This document shows, one piece after another, positions 12,731 to 23,946 of a stretch of 64,000 nt of DNA. The stretch is from Glandiceps talaboti (lineage: Eukaryota > Hemichordata > Enteropneusta > Spengelidae), in the NCBI RefSeq assembly GCF_964340395.1, contig NC_135557.1, positions 3,037,216 to 3,101,215 of the forward strand, read 5' to 3'. Within the stretch, counting starts at the first letter, position 1. The number at the start of each line of letters is the position of its first letter. The notes below the pieces were generated by a model. The model had not been told where the DNA came from and did not search any database. It saw nothing but the letters and a program-made list of their open reading frames with translations. Position numbers and translations under genes: made by a program.

Positions 12731-15010
12731 GGGGGATGATGAGAGACAAGTGGACGGACCGAACTATATGTTTTAGCCTTCTGTTGGCCTTGATAACAAG
12801 GTTAATATACTAATGCATATTTCTAATCATGTATGTCAAAAAATAATGTTCATAATAAAACAACATTGCCAGACAGAACTAGTTCGCCTGTTAGAGCAGC
12901 ATTGGCAAAATGTCAATGATATAACCTCTGGCATGCCCTGACTAGACCTAGAACAGAGGTTATCATATATTGACTCCTGGAAACAAGATGTCAACATGCA
13001 GTGGGATAACACAGATTGATCCAACAAAAGATAAGTAAATAAATACATAACAATACATCAATAGTTTATTTGTTGCATATAGTAATTCTCGCTTGTATAC
13101 GTACAATAGGGAACTTGCAAACCCGCCATGTTGAATGTTGCATCATGGGAAATGTGATAATAAATACTAATCAATTAGCATTGTAAACAATATTGTTACA
13201 TTGTTTATAACCAGGAATGATCAATTCATAGTCACCCTGATCTTTGTGGGAGGTTAATTTTATCAGTAGCTCATGTTGAAACATGATTACATGCGGCAGC
13301 ATTTTAATTTCAAATCTTCGAAAATTTTACATGACAGGAGAATATTTGTTCCGTAGAGCTCGCTGCCTACTGATTTATTAGACACTTGTGACAAGCGTAT
13401 ACACAAACAAGCGACCTATCGGTCAGAATAGCTCCGCTGTTTTTTTTTAAATTTTATTTTTTATTTTGGTGACATGTAGAAGTGGTTCAGTTCTTCAGCT
13501 CTTCACTATGCAGTTTTGTTTTAGCGATGCAATAAAGTGGTTAGTGGTTTCATATGATGTCTCACTATAAAACACATTTTACACAGAAGTTGGTAATGTA
13601 TTGTACTTTTATACCATAGTCACCATTTTATAACAAAAATCTACTGTTATGAAAAATTGCACAAAATCTCAGAAAAAAAATGACTGGGAAATGCACACAA
13701 GAAAAAGAAAAAAAAGAGAAGATTTTGAGGTTGGCTATAAATAATTCCAGTGTCTTACAGCTTTAACCCTGGAAAATTTTAATGATGAATGAAATAAACT
13801 AGGGATCTAAAATAATTTTGAGGCAATTTGAATTTCAATTTTCTAACAAATTTACCAAGTCAACAACATTCAACTTGTACTAGTTGTAGTAGATATATAT
13901 ATATAGGGAAGAAATGTATTAATCGCCATCTTAGTTTCCGTACGGCGACAATCCCCAAGTACCCGAAAGAGAGTCATTCTCAGCCAACAGGGTTCGACAC
14001 TGGAGTAAAAAAGTCACTATCCCACAGGACTAGTAAAATTGATAACGTAGTAGTCCTGCAAAAAATTTGGTGGTCCTATCTTTAAGTGCTTTCGCTTGTT
14101 TACTTAGGCTCTTCATCTCTCTTAATTTTTGCTCTACTTCTAATTCACTTTTCCAAACCCCATATTTATTTCAAACCGTGTGTTGTAATTGAACTGTCTA
14201 TTTCTTTGTAGTTGTTTGTGCATCATCAACTCCTTACTGTAATTTTATTCTTTTTTTTTATGTTTTGGAGCTTCTTCTCTTTTTTTGTTGCTTTCTGTGA
14301 GTAGTTTGTCTTAATTGGGGGGGGGGGAGTAATAAGATGTTATGTGGTCTTATTTCTAGCTTAAATACTACATAACATTTCTGGTACACATTGATCTAAC
14401 TATTGCATTTTTAAAAGACAAAAAATTACCTTCCCATGGAGCAAGTCTTTATAGTGTTGTCCTTAGTGCATATTAGAATGTATTTACAACATAAAAATAA
14501 ATAAATTTGAAGGTTACCAGCAGTTACAGCAAAATTTTGTTACTAATTACATGTACAAGTCACTTCGTCTATTTTCGTGTCTATGTACTTCCGGGTTGAC
14601 ATAAACGTTAAACGTGATACAGTCGGCCCTATAATTACTAAGAAATGACACATTCAATAACTGGTTTCGCGTATTTAGAAATGTGCCCCAAAACATGAAC
14701 ACGGAACACGGAATCATGTCAGTGTTAGTACACTGTTACTAAGTTAGCAGTTTCATTGTAGGCTGTAAGTTGTACCGGTAAAAAAAACGATCATCACATC
14801 ATGTAGGAAGTACAAAAACATAGAACACGTTGTTTTCTTGCTGAATAAACTCACTGAAATAACAACACGGTCAAATTGCGTCTTCGATTTTGACAGCCAC
14901 CATTGTTATGATTGAGCTTCACTTACATCCAATTTGTACAGCGTTTTTACAAAGGGAGCTCGTCAATAACCTACCGAATAATTAACTCAGAAACGTAGTT
15001 TAAATACTAA
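11595..15010. other. intergenic, no gene recognised
   Basis: AT-rich sequence holding an (ACAG)n microsatellite at 12689-12729 and a G-run at 14327-14336. At 13950-14010, gacaatccccaagtacccg and aaaagtcactatccc resemble words found near 24420-24960, suggesting a shared dispersed repeat. The open frames at 12323-12663, 12836-13048 and 13828-14085 show no coding pattern I trust. Confidence 0.4.
12689..12729. repeat. (ACAG)n microsatellite
   Basis: Ten or so uninterrupted ACAG units. Confidence 0.95.
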
Positions 15011-15697
15011 TGTTACGAGTCACAAATCTAAAATATATCCATTTAGGACATTTTGGTAAATTTTCATTATGTACTCTAAATTGAAGTCAAAAAGCATTTA
15101 AACTTTGTACATACAGTGACATTCCGTTACGTAACAACATAGGTCTTTGACATCTCTACATGGGGTGTTTCTGAATTGTTTGTACCAGGTACGATTGAAC
15201 TGTCAATAAGTTTTATTATGACATGACTATTTTATGGTCTTTGAGATATGAACTTGTATTACTAATCTAGGGAAGGTGATTGGATATTAGATCTCAGATG
15301 ATGTCTTTCATAAGACTTAAGAATACGTCATACTCTAAGAATAGAGAATTTGAGTAAACTTGGAAATGTATTTAAGTTGGGTTTTTAGCCCATCTCGAGG
15401 GGAGAGGCGGAGACGGAGATTGGTCATGTAATAAAATCAACCAAGTGGTTAGCTTGGTGTTCGTTGAACCAGATACGTACATGTATGTTTCGTTGTGAGT
15501 TCTACTCAACACAATCCAAGTCGGTACGGTACCTCGTAGAAGAGATGGTTTGAGAAGAAACTAGTTGGTCGGCTAATTCAACGTTATAGTCTTAAATGGA
15601 ACAGACTGACGATTGGAACAGCAGTGCGAGTGAGTACTTCCCCGTTTGAACATTAAATATCGATAAACTGCACAGTAAGCCGATCAACAGCGTTTCA
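15011..15697 (+). repeat. 5' LTR
   Basis: 687 bp, TG...CA. It contains an AATAAA near 15430. Every landmark compared lies exactly 8,245 bp from its partner in the 3' LTR, so there is no net indel. Confidence 0.95.
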
Positions 15698-15698
15698 A

Positions 15699-15716
15699 TG
15701 GTGGAGAATCCGGGGC
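15699..15716 (+). promoter_or_regulatory. primer-binding site
   Basis: One base after the LTR the sequence reads TGGTGGAGAATCCGGGG. TGG at this place pairs with the CCA end of a primer tRNA. I do not assign the tRNA because the acceptor-stem match needs a tRNA set from the host. Confidence 0.6.
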
Positions 15717-15917
15717 ATTGGCCATGTATCTGGTTCTAGAACTGACATTGTATTCTCCGACACTAATGAACTCCGTAATGGACGATTGACACTTAAGTAA
15801 TACACTGTAACAGTTGTATGATTGAACTTGATGGACGGCACCCAGTATGTTCATTTGCCGTAACTATATGAACACTGATGTATTAATGATTAACGCTTTT
15901 TCAACTTACAACACATA

Positions 15918-16202
15918 ATGGGACTTGACCTATTGCCGCCCAAATTTACAGGCGATGAAATAGTGAAGAAATGGCTTTGTAAATTCGATGCTTTTATTAG
16001 TTTGAAAGGATACAACGATGACCAAAGTTTGCATACCTTCACTCTATTGCTAACTGGAGAGGCCGAACGATGGTTTGTATCATTAACCAGAAAACGTTGC
16101 AGTCAACTGGGCTTACGTGCGACAGGCTTTCATAGGGCGTTTTCAAGATGGGGGTCCAAGATGGAAGGTGGACCAAGACTTGCAGAGAATCAAACAAAGT
16201 GA
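15918..16202 (+). CDS. gag: gag, N-terminal part, ends at a frame break
   Basis: The first ATG after the leader (15918) opens the start of a Ty3/gypsy Gag: LLPPKFTGDEIVKKWLCKFD, then LLLTGEAERWFVSL, the capsid-like W..F and A..W motif. From about 16086 the reading becomes unlike Gag and stops at 16202, whereas the frame one base further on reads like Gag from 16087. The split is therefore near 16083-16087. The upstream codon of the second frame, at 16084-16086, is a stop. A one-base indel (mutation or sequencing/assembly error) is the simplest reading. Programmed shifting is less likely because the break is inside the capsid region and not at the gag-pol border. Confidence 0.85.
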   Translation: MGLDLLPPKFTGDEIVKKWLCKFDAFISLKGYNDDQSLHTFTLLLTGEAERWFVSLTRKRCSQLGLRATGFHRAFSRWGSKMEGGPRLAENQTK

Positions 16203-19200
16203 CGATGAGAATATTGAAGAATATGCATCTCGTGTAAGGGACATATTGTGTCGTTATGGTAGAGATATTAATGGCGAGGAAATCTTGAGTATTTTTTTGC
16301 AGGGGATGAGACGTTCGTTATTTGGACCTGTTGTTCTGAAAGAGCCAACGAGCTTCAGAGAAGCAGTGCATTTTGCACGTTTAGCAGAAATGGTACAGGA
16401 TTTGGATGGTCAAGGGAAAATGGGAGTGGAAAAGTCAACATCGGATCCAGGGGCCAGCGACCGTGACATCCTTCAGCAAACATGTGACTCTCTTACTGAC
16501 GCACTCAACTTGAATACCCGTCTACATGAACAGCTTATTTCGAAGATGACATCACAAGACAAGCCAAACAGGGACGATCACCATTTCACAACTCATGCGG
16601 TAAGACAGAACACTTTCAAATCTGATCCATACTCTCGAGAACTTAAGACTAATAGAAATGGACCAACTTATGGAGGTCAACAGATCAGATCAGGTGAACC
16701 AGTATGTCGATTATGTAACAAGCCAGGACACACTAGCCCTTCATGTGTAATGCACAGTGATCGTCGATTAAATAGTAATACATGTAATGCTAACTTGTCT
16801 ATTAATTCACCTACGCTTAGCAGTATTAGTACAGATAAGATGCATAATAGCAATCTGATTAATGTTAGGATTTATGGTAAGAATGTTAATGCTTTGGTCG
16901 ATACAGGTTCTTCAGTTACAGTAGTTACGAGTAAATTATTGAAGGAAATACCAGAACTTAGACGTGTACAAATAGTAAAGTCTTCTCATGATTATATAAC
17001 AGTAGCTTCAGGTGGTAGGTTACCAGTTCGAGGTTTAATTAATATTCCAGCTATTATAAATAATCGTAGTGTCCTTATGCCAGCTCACCTTGTAGACAAT
17101 CTTAATAAGCCGCTTATCATAGGTGTCGATTTCATGAAAATGCATAGAGCGATAATAGATATGGCCAAGAATAAATTGCGTCTTCGTTCGAAGTTATTCA
17201 TGCGATCAGCTGACAAATATTTAATTCCCGCGAAATCAGAATGTATTATATCTGCGCGGCTTCCATCTCACGTTGGTGATGGAATACTTGGCACCACGCC
17301 TAATATTAAATCTTTGTGTCACCTCGGCTTAGTAACAGCGCGTGTACTGGCTAAAACTGAGAATGATTTAGTTCCAATTAGAATTGCAAATGCAAGCGAC
17401 AATGATGTTACTTTGAGGAGGAATACAAGGCTAGGTGTTTTTAAACCACTATCTGATGGTGATCAACTGTATAATATTGACTTGGGCGCTAGTCAGACGT
17501 ATCCCCCTATTGCTAATCCTTTGACACGAGAACAGAGAGAATTCTTTTCTGACTTTGACTGGACTGACCATGACTTATCTGACCAACAACTTGAACAATT
17601 ACAGTCAGTTCTATGGCAGAATAGGGATGCTTTCGTTGATAAATCAGGGACGTTGGGTTATTGTGATGTAATTAAGCATAGGATTGAATTAAATGAGAAT
17701 GCAAAACCTGTCTCTCGGCCACCATATCGTGTCTCCCCAGACAAACGCAAAGAAATAAGGTCTCAGTTAGATAATTTACTTGACCAGGGTGTTATTACAC
17801 CTTCAACTTCACAGTATAGTAGTCCACTGTTATTGGTCAAGAAACCGTCAGGTGCGTATAGACTAGTTATTGATTATAGGGAATTAAATAAACAAACAGT
17901 GCCAATCGTATTTCCCTTGCCTGGTTTGCAGGATTGTCTAGACATGATAGGAGATAAGTCTCCTAAATATTTCACTACCCTTGATATGACGTCTGGGTTT
18001 TGGCAATTGGCAATAGATGAGAGGGATTCTCACAAAACGGCATTTGTTAGTTTAGATGGGAAATATGAATGGAATACTTTACCTCAGGGTTTACGTAATT
18101 CTAGTGCTTTGTTTCAACAGACAATGCAGCATTTATTTCGAGAATTAATTTGGAGCCACCTCGTCGTCTATCTCGATGATCTTGTTGTGTACAGTAATAC
18201 TTTTGATAATCATCTGCTTCATATAAATAATGTTTTGACACGATTGCGAGAAGCAGGTTTGAAACTAGGTCCAAAGAAGTGTCACTTTGGTAGGAAGAAA
18301 ATTAAGTTCTTGGGTCATATTCTGACTAAGGATGGTATCTCTGCGGATCCAGCTAAGATTTCAGCTGTTGAGAGTTTTCCAGTCCCTACAAATGTTTCTA
18401 AGGTCAAGAGCTTTCTAGGTCTGGCAGGTTTCTATCGCCGTTTTATCAGAGATTTTTCTAAGATTGCCCATCCACTTCATAATTTATTGCATAAGAACAA
18501 AGTGTTCAAATGGACAGATGATTGTCAACAGGCATTCGATACCTTGAAACAAAAACTAGTGACAGCTCCATTGTTAGGATTTCCTCAATACAATGATCCG
18601 TTCATACTGTATACAGACGCATCTGCATTTAGTGTAGGGTACGTTTTAGCACAAAAACAGGATAAACTAGAACGACCGATTGCTTATGGTGGTCGTTCTC
18701 TAAGTTCGCGCGAACGGAAATATTCGACGACAGAACGAGAAGCTATTGCTTTACTACATGGGTTATCGCAGTGCGACCCTTATCTAAGAGGTAATCGTTT
18801 TACGGTGATTACTGATCATGCTAATTTACCATATTTGTTCAAAATGAAATCACCTAGTGGTAGAATAGCACGATGGATTATGCGAGTTCAAGAGTATGAT
18901 TTCGATATTCAACACAGACCGGGCAAAAAGATTCCCCATGCTGACGGGTTATCGCGTAGAGAATATGAACAGGTAGGGAGCCAAAATTCTGACTTCAGTA
19001 ACCCAGATACACCTGCATTTCAGCCTACAATGAGCAATGACATAAAGGTCGACGACGATAACACTAGAGGGTCAAGTACACATATAGCAAATGTTAATAT
19101 GGTGAATTTGGATAAGTCAAACAAATCAGATGACTCTGATATTGACATCAGTGAATTATATAACACCTTAGCAACGGTTGCCAGTACAAATAGTGTTGAG

Positions 19201-21210
19201 ACTAGTACTAATTGTCAATCCCAGGGGTCAGTCACAATAAATGATGATTGCGTACTCAATGATGACTTACATTCTAATACGACAGCTGATAGAATTTCGC
19301 GCTTACAGAATAGTGACAGTCATTTAGTTCCGATGATTAAGTTCTTAACAAGTGGGGATTTACCAAATGATAAAAAGTTGGCTAAACGTATCGCAAACAC
19401 GCAGGCAAATTATTTGTTGCTCAATGGAATTTTGTATCATTTATGGTCACCGTCGGGAAAGTCTGCTCTAGCTAAGGATTGTATTAGACAATTAGTTATT
19501 CCACGGTCACTTCAATTGTATGTCATAAAGCGGATTCACGATGACGTAACAGGAGGTCATCTCGGGACGTCGCGATGTTTATATGCAATTCGATCACGAT
19601 ATTATTGGGATGGGATGAATAAGGATATCACAGATTATGTAGCATCGTGTGCACGTTGTCATACTAGAAAGAGAGGTCGTCGGTTCAAAGGTCACTTAAT
19701 TCCACTGAAAGTCACGGGAGTTATGCATAGACTTGGCATGGATTTTTTAGGACCACTGAAAAAGACAAAAGGTGGGAATGTGCATATTTTAGTTGTGACG
19801 GAATATTTGACTAAGTTTGCGTGGGCATTCGCAGTACCTAATACGAAAGCAGAAACTGTTGCTAAAGTATTATTTCGAGAGATATTTTGCACTTTTGGTT
19901 TTCCAAATTCTATTCTCTCAGATCAAGGTTCGTCATTTATGTCACATGTTATGAAAGAAGTTTGTCGCTATTTCGATATTACAAAGAAGCGTTCATCTCC
20001 GTATATGCCATCGGTAAATGGGCTGACAGAGCGTTTTAACAGAACTCTGATAGATATGATTTCTATTTACACGAATCGACTGGGTGATGATTGGGACATT
20101 TTTCTACCGTCAGTTTTATTCGCATACAGGTCTACGCCACATGACACGACAAAAATGTCACCATTCAGGGCATTGTTTGGGGTCGAGCCAAGACTACCGG
20201 TTGATACTGAATTAATACCACAACTTGGTGCGTCACACAACGCGAATTTATTCTTAGAGGAAATGGCACGGTGTCGCAATTTGGCTGTATCATTAGCGAA
20301 AGAGAATATCGAAAAGGCACAAGCAAAGATGAAAAAGAGATATGATAAATCCGCACATGTTGAGAATACATTTAAAGTAGGTGACATAGTGTATCTTCAT
20401 CATCCGGCTGTGAAGCCCGGTTACGCCAAGAAGTTTCACAAATTCTTCCGCGGACCATATCGCATCAAGGAACAAATTTCACCGGTAAATTTCAAACTGC
20501 AACATGTTGAAGGCACAAGACCTTATGGGAAAGTTATTCATGCTAACCGACTCAAGCATGCAAAGTTGAGACCACGACGTCTATTAAGTAATGATGATCA
20601 GGAATCAATTGATGAATCAGACAGTGCAACTCAAATACAGAGCGATAATCACTTATCACACCCAGTGAATGATGATAACGGTCGTGACTATCATATGTAT
20701 TCGGATACAGAAATTTATGATTTATCAGACACGTCCAGTGAAAGTGTGTCTGAATCAACTGATCACTCTATACAGCCAAGAAAAATAGATAAGAAAGTAG
20801 CTGTTAGAAAGAGAGCAGAAAGACGTATCGCTCGTAAAATAGCACATAGCACACGTGAAACTCGTAGTAGTTCAGGGAATCGCGACGAAGTCTCAACCCA
20901 TGAAAGTGTTGATACTTCCGATTCAAACGATACAGTACGTTCAAATCGGTCCCCTGCGCCACATCCCATTGATTATGATAGTGACAGTTTGGCTGGAGAA
21001 AATGAATATGTCGGTGATGACACATATTATCGTATAGAAAAGATTTTACGCGGACGATACAAAAATGGCATTTTAGAATATCTGATAAAATGGGAGGGAT
21101 ACCCAAATTCAGACAATTCATGGATTCCAAGGGATTACTTGAATGAAGTTGCCCTTCAATCTTTACGCGACAATCCAGTTGTCATTACGGGTAAGTCACG
21201 CCCAGCTTAA
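16087..21210 (+). CDS. gag-pol: gag (rest)-protease-RT-RNase H-integrase-chromodomain polyprotein
   Basis: One open frame of about 1,700 codons. Numbering from the GTG at 16117: CCHC zinc knuckle CRLCNKPGHTSPSC at 197-210; aspartic protease LVDTGSS with Asp 262; reverse transcriptase with VIDYRELNK, then TTLDMTSGFWQL and YLDD at 685-688; RNase H with YTDAS, Asp 834, and TEREAIALLHGL; integrase with an HHCC finger (HDDVTGGH ... CARC), then catalytic Asp 1209, Asp 1269 and Glu 1305, the last two separated by 35 residues; a basic/acidic linker; and a chromodomain at about 1637-1688 (YYRIEKILRG, YLIKWEGYPNSDNSWIP). All catalytic residues are present. Pol is fused to Gag in a single frame, as in several Metaviridae. 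The chromodomain is known in such elements to steer integration to marked chromatin. There is no env frame. Confidence 0.95.
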   Translation, partial: PENVAVNWAYVRQAFIGRFQDGGPRWKVDQDLQRIKQSDDENIEEYASRVRDILCRYGRDINGEEILSIFLQGMRRSLFGPVVLKEPTSFREAVHFARLAEMVQDLDGQGKMGVEKSTSDPGASDRDILQQTCDSLTDALNLNTRLHEQLISKMTSQDKPNRDDHHFTTHAVRQNTFKSDPYSRELKTNRNGPTYGGQQIRSGEPVCRLCNKPGHTSPSCVMHSDRRLNSNTCNANLSINSPTLSSISTDKMHNSNLINVRIYGKNVNALVDTGSSVTVVTSKLLKEIPELRRVQIVKSSHDYITVASGGRLPVRGLINIPAIINNRSVLMPAHLVDNLNKPLIIGVDFMKMHRAIIDMAKNKLRLRSKLFMRSADKYLIPAKSECIISARLPSHVGDGILGTTPNIKSLCHLGLVTARVLAKTENDLVPIRIANASDNDVTLRRNTRLGVFKPLSDGDQLYNIDLGASQTYPPIANPLTREQREFFSDFDWTDHDLSDQQLEQLQSVLWQNRDAFVDKSGTLGYCDVIKHRIELNENAKPVSRPPYRVSPDKRKEIRSQLDNLLDQGVITPSTSQYSSPLLLVKKPSGAYRLVIDYRELNKQTVPIVFPLPGLQDCLDMIGDKSPKYFTTLDMTSGFWQLAIDERDSHKTAFVSLDGKYEWNTLPQGLRNSSALFQQTMQHLFRELIWSHLVVYLDDLVVYSNTFDNHLLHINNVLTRLREAGLKLGPKKCHFGRKKIKFLGHILTKDGISADPAKISAVESFPVPTNVSKVKSFLGLAGFYRRFIRDFSKIAHPLHNLLHKNKVFKWTDDCQQAFDTLKQKLVTAPLLGFPQYNDPFILYTDASAFSVGYVLAQKQDKLERPIAYGGRSLSSRERKYSTTEREAIALLHGLSQCDPYLRGNRFTVITDHANLPYLFKMKSPSGRIARWIMRVQEYDFDIQHRPGKKIPHADGLSRREYEQVGSQNSDFSNPDTPAFQPTMSNDIKVDDDNTRGSSTHIANVNMVNLDKSNKSDDSDIDISELYNTLATVASTNSVETSTNCQSQGSVTINDDCVLNDDLHSNTTADRISRLQNSDSHLVPMIKFLTSGDLPNDKKLAKRIANTQANYLLLNGILYHLWSPSGKSALAKDCIRQLVIPRSLQLYVIKRIHDDVTGGHLGTSRCLYAIRSRYYWDGMNKDITDYVASCARCHTRKRGRRFKGHLIPLKVTGVMHRLGMDFLGPLKKTKGGNVHILVVTEYLTKFAWAFAVPNTKAETVAKVLFREIFCTFGFPNSILSDQGSSFMSHVMKEVCRYFDITKKRSSPYMPSVNGLTERFNRTLIDMISIYTNRLGDDWDIFLPSVLFAYRSTPHDTTKMSPFRALFGVEPRLPVDTELIPQLGASHNANLFLEEMARCRNLAVSLAKENIEKAQAKMKKRYDKSAHVENTFKVGDIVYLHHPAVKPGYAKKFHKFFRGPYRIKEQISPVNFKLQHVEGTRPYGKVIHANRLKHAKLRPRRLLSNDDQESIDESDSATQIQSDNHLSHPVNDDNGRDYHMYSDTEIYDLSDTSSESVSESTDHSIQPRKIDKKVAVRKRAERRIARKIAHSTRETRSSSGNRDEVSTHESVDTSDSNDTVRSNRSPAPHPIDYDSDSLAGENEYVGDDTYYRIEKILRGRYKNGILEYLIKWEGYPNSDNSWIPRDYLNEVALQSLRDNPVVITGKSRPA

Positions 21211-23255
21211 TAGCACACCAAAGGTTGTTGCTAGGAACCGCCGAGTTTAAAGATATGGCTCATAATGTCTTCTTTGTCTTAACATTGTACTGTTACGATA
21301 TTTATTGTTTCAATATTGCAGCCCAAGTTGTATCTGTACTTTATGGCAATGCTTCAGGTGTGCACTGTTTACATAACGTTACATTTGTCTTCATATATTA
21401 AACTAAAGTGTGTTCACCGATTGTTATGCACAAAATTGTTGTCATAACTCATAATTGTAAACCTTGTATTCAACCACATCGTGTACTTACTTTTACCTTT
21501 CCTGTCATCCTTGGAGTTGCTTTGATGAATATTCTGTTTGATAGAAATTACTTAGTATATTTTGTTAGGGTTCTTTACTATAGTATGTTTGACTGCACAG
21601 TCTGATTGATTGAGTGAGTGTTTGTATAGTCAGGCCTGACGCTGTATAATTGTGATGTTATGATCGGGAAATATTCGTTTATTGGCAACTCATCAGACAT
21701 AAAACTCTTTAAAGGTAATTTGTTTATTTTCATCTGCGTGTGTATTATTTCATAATATTTCAATACATTAGTTCCAACGTCTTAATGATCAGAGGCGCAT
21801 GTGTTCCTTTTCATGATTCTAGCTTCCATTTCATTTATGTGTTTGTTCATTTCATGCTTTCATATATCTGCTGAACTTCAAGTGAAATAGAGTTGTTCAT
21901 TTGTTGTTTTTTTTCATTTGTGGCAATACTGTTTATTTGTTGAGCTCAATATCTTGAGTATGTTTACCACCTCTATGTGAAGAAGGTTCCCTTTGTTTGA
22001 TAGTTTGATTTGGATTATTTGGTTATATCTGTCGACAAAGTTTCAAGTTCAAATAATTATTATTCTTTGTTAGATAGCGGATGTGTTTCAATTAGGTGCT
22101 GACAGGTATATAATAGTTTAGAGTTACGTTAAAGTTGGCATTTTCGACTGTTTTAGAGTACTACCGACTTACATGAACAGTCAGAAGGTTCCTTGGCAAA
22201 CCATTTCAGTCCTGGACGCAGGACAATGTTATATTGTTTACCTAGGGACAAGCATGCATTCTTTCTGTAGATTGGTTAGTTTACGTTTGTTTACTCTTCT
22301 CAAGAATAATACGTATATGTGACACACAGTGAAGTGGGTTAAATAATATTACGAAATACATATTGCGATAGGGCCCTCTGACACTCCATAGGTTATTTAC
22401 AGAGTGTTTATGGGTTGACACAGTCCATTGACATTTGCACATTACTTAGTGTGATATAGATATGTATTTAATGACGTAGCTATTGACGTTGACTGTGACT
22501 ATTTTAATGATAAGAATCCTCTATGGTTTATAATAGGGTGCGTTTGATGTCGTCCTTGAACATATATGCAATAAGACGGCATCATCTCCCCGCTACTTGC
22601 GACATTACGTAACCTTTATGGCTTGCGAATATTACAAATTTATACTATGCTTTGATGCGATAAAACTTAGTGATAATGCGTGAGATATATTGTCTTAGAC
22701 TGGCATACTGACTTCCGATTATCATTTAGATACTCTTTATTATATGATAGCTTACTAGGTATGATATGTTTACATTTTATTATTTTAGTCAACTCCTTTT
22801 ACATACTAGTATATTATTACACAGCAACAATTACTCATTTCGAATTTGATCTGAGATTTATTCAAATCATTAAATTTGGCTGTTTTTCATTAGTTCAACG
22901 TAGTTATTAGAATGTTTTGTCAAAGTTGGAGTTATTTTTGATTATGATACTTTTTTTACTTATCTGGTGATTTGCAGTAAGGCACTTTACAACTTTCTGA
23001 TTTATTTGTATCACACGCAATTTATTTTAACTTTATTTAGTTAAGTCACATGATAACTGATTCACTTTAATTTACAACAATGTTGCATTAATAATTTCAA
23101 CTATTGCGTATGAATTTTTAGTTTCATTTTTTTAACAATTCACTTTCTTTACTTTATATTTCTTAGTTAGGCAAGATGGTACGATAATTTTCGCGAGGAG
23201 AGATGTCAATCATTTATGTTGAAGCGAGGGCGCTTCACAGTGAAGGTGGGCGCTG
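21211..23255 (+). other. non-coding 3' region of the retrotransposon
   Basis: About 2 kb between the pol stop and the 3' LTR, AT-rich. The frames at 21408-21605 and 22680-22910 lack the leader, furin site and fusion segment expected of an envelope protein. The last bases before the LTR (tgaaggtgggcgctg, 23241-23255) are partly purine-rich and may serve as the polypurine tract. Confidence 0.65.
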
Positions 23256-23942
23256 TGTTACGAGTCACAAATCTAAAATATATCCATTTAGGACATTTTG
23301 GTAAATTTTCATTATGTACTCTAAATTGAAGTCAAAAAGCATTTAAACTTTGTACATACAGTGACATTCCGTTACGTAACAACATAGGTCTTTGACATCT
23401 CTACATGGGGTGTTTCTGAATTGTTTGTACCAGGTACGATTGAACTGTCAATAAGTTTTATTATGACATGACTATTTTATGGTCTTTGAGATATGAACTT
23501 GTATTACTAATCTAGGGAAGGTGATTGGATATTAGATCTCAGATGATGTCTTTCATAAGACTTAAGAATACGTCATACTCTAAGAATAGAGAATTTGAGT
23601 AAACTTGGAAATGTATTTAAGTTGGGTTTTTAGCCCATCTCGAGGGGAGAGGCGGAGACGGAGATTGGTCATGTAATAAAATCAACCAAGTGGTTAGCTT
23701 GGTGTTCGTTGAACCAGATACGTACATGTATGTTTCGTTGTGAGTTCTACTCAACACAATCCAAGTCGGTACGGTACCTCGTAGAAGAGATGGTTTGAGA
23801 AGAAACTAGTTGGTCGGCTAATTCAACGTTATAGTCTTAAATGGAACAGACTGACGATTGGAACAGCAGTGCGAGTGAGTACTTCCCCGTTTGAACATTA
23901 AATATCGATAAACTGCACAGTAAGCCGATCAACAGCGTTTCA
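23256..23942 (+). repeat. 3' LTR
   Basis: 687 bp, TG...CA, followed by ctaa that duplicates the four bases before the 5' LTR. Confidence 0.95.
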
Positions 23943-23946
23943 CTAA

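Larger units (their letters stand above)
15011..23942 (+). mobile_element. Ty3/gypsy-type LTR retrotransposon with chromodomain, near-intact
   Basis: An 8,932-bp element bounded by 687-bp direct LTRs that begin TG and end CA. The flanks show a 4-bp target duplication, ctaa, at 15007-15010 and 23943-23946. Internal order is primer-binding site, gag with a CCHC knuckle, aspartic protease, reverse transcriptase, RNase H, integrase, C-terminal chromodomain, then about 2 kb without coding sequence. The chromodomain and protein order place it in the chromovirus-like side of Ty3/gypsy (Metaviridae). By eye the two LTRs show no substitution and no length change, so insertion looks recent. The gag frame break is the only obvious defect. 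Confidence 0.95.

Noticed and set aside
20067-21130. several minus-strand frames inside pol
   Set aside because: Shadows of the plus-strand polyprotein.
22680-22910. possible envelope gene of the retrotransposon
   Set aside because: Too short; no leader, cleavage site or fusion and anchor segments.
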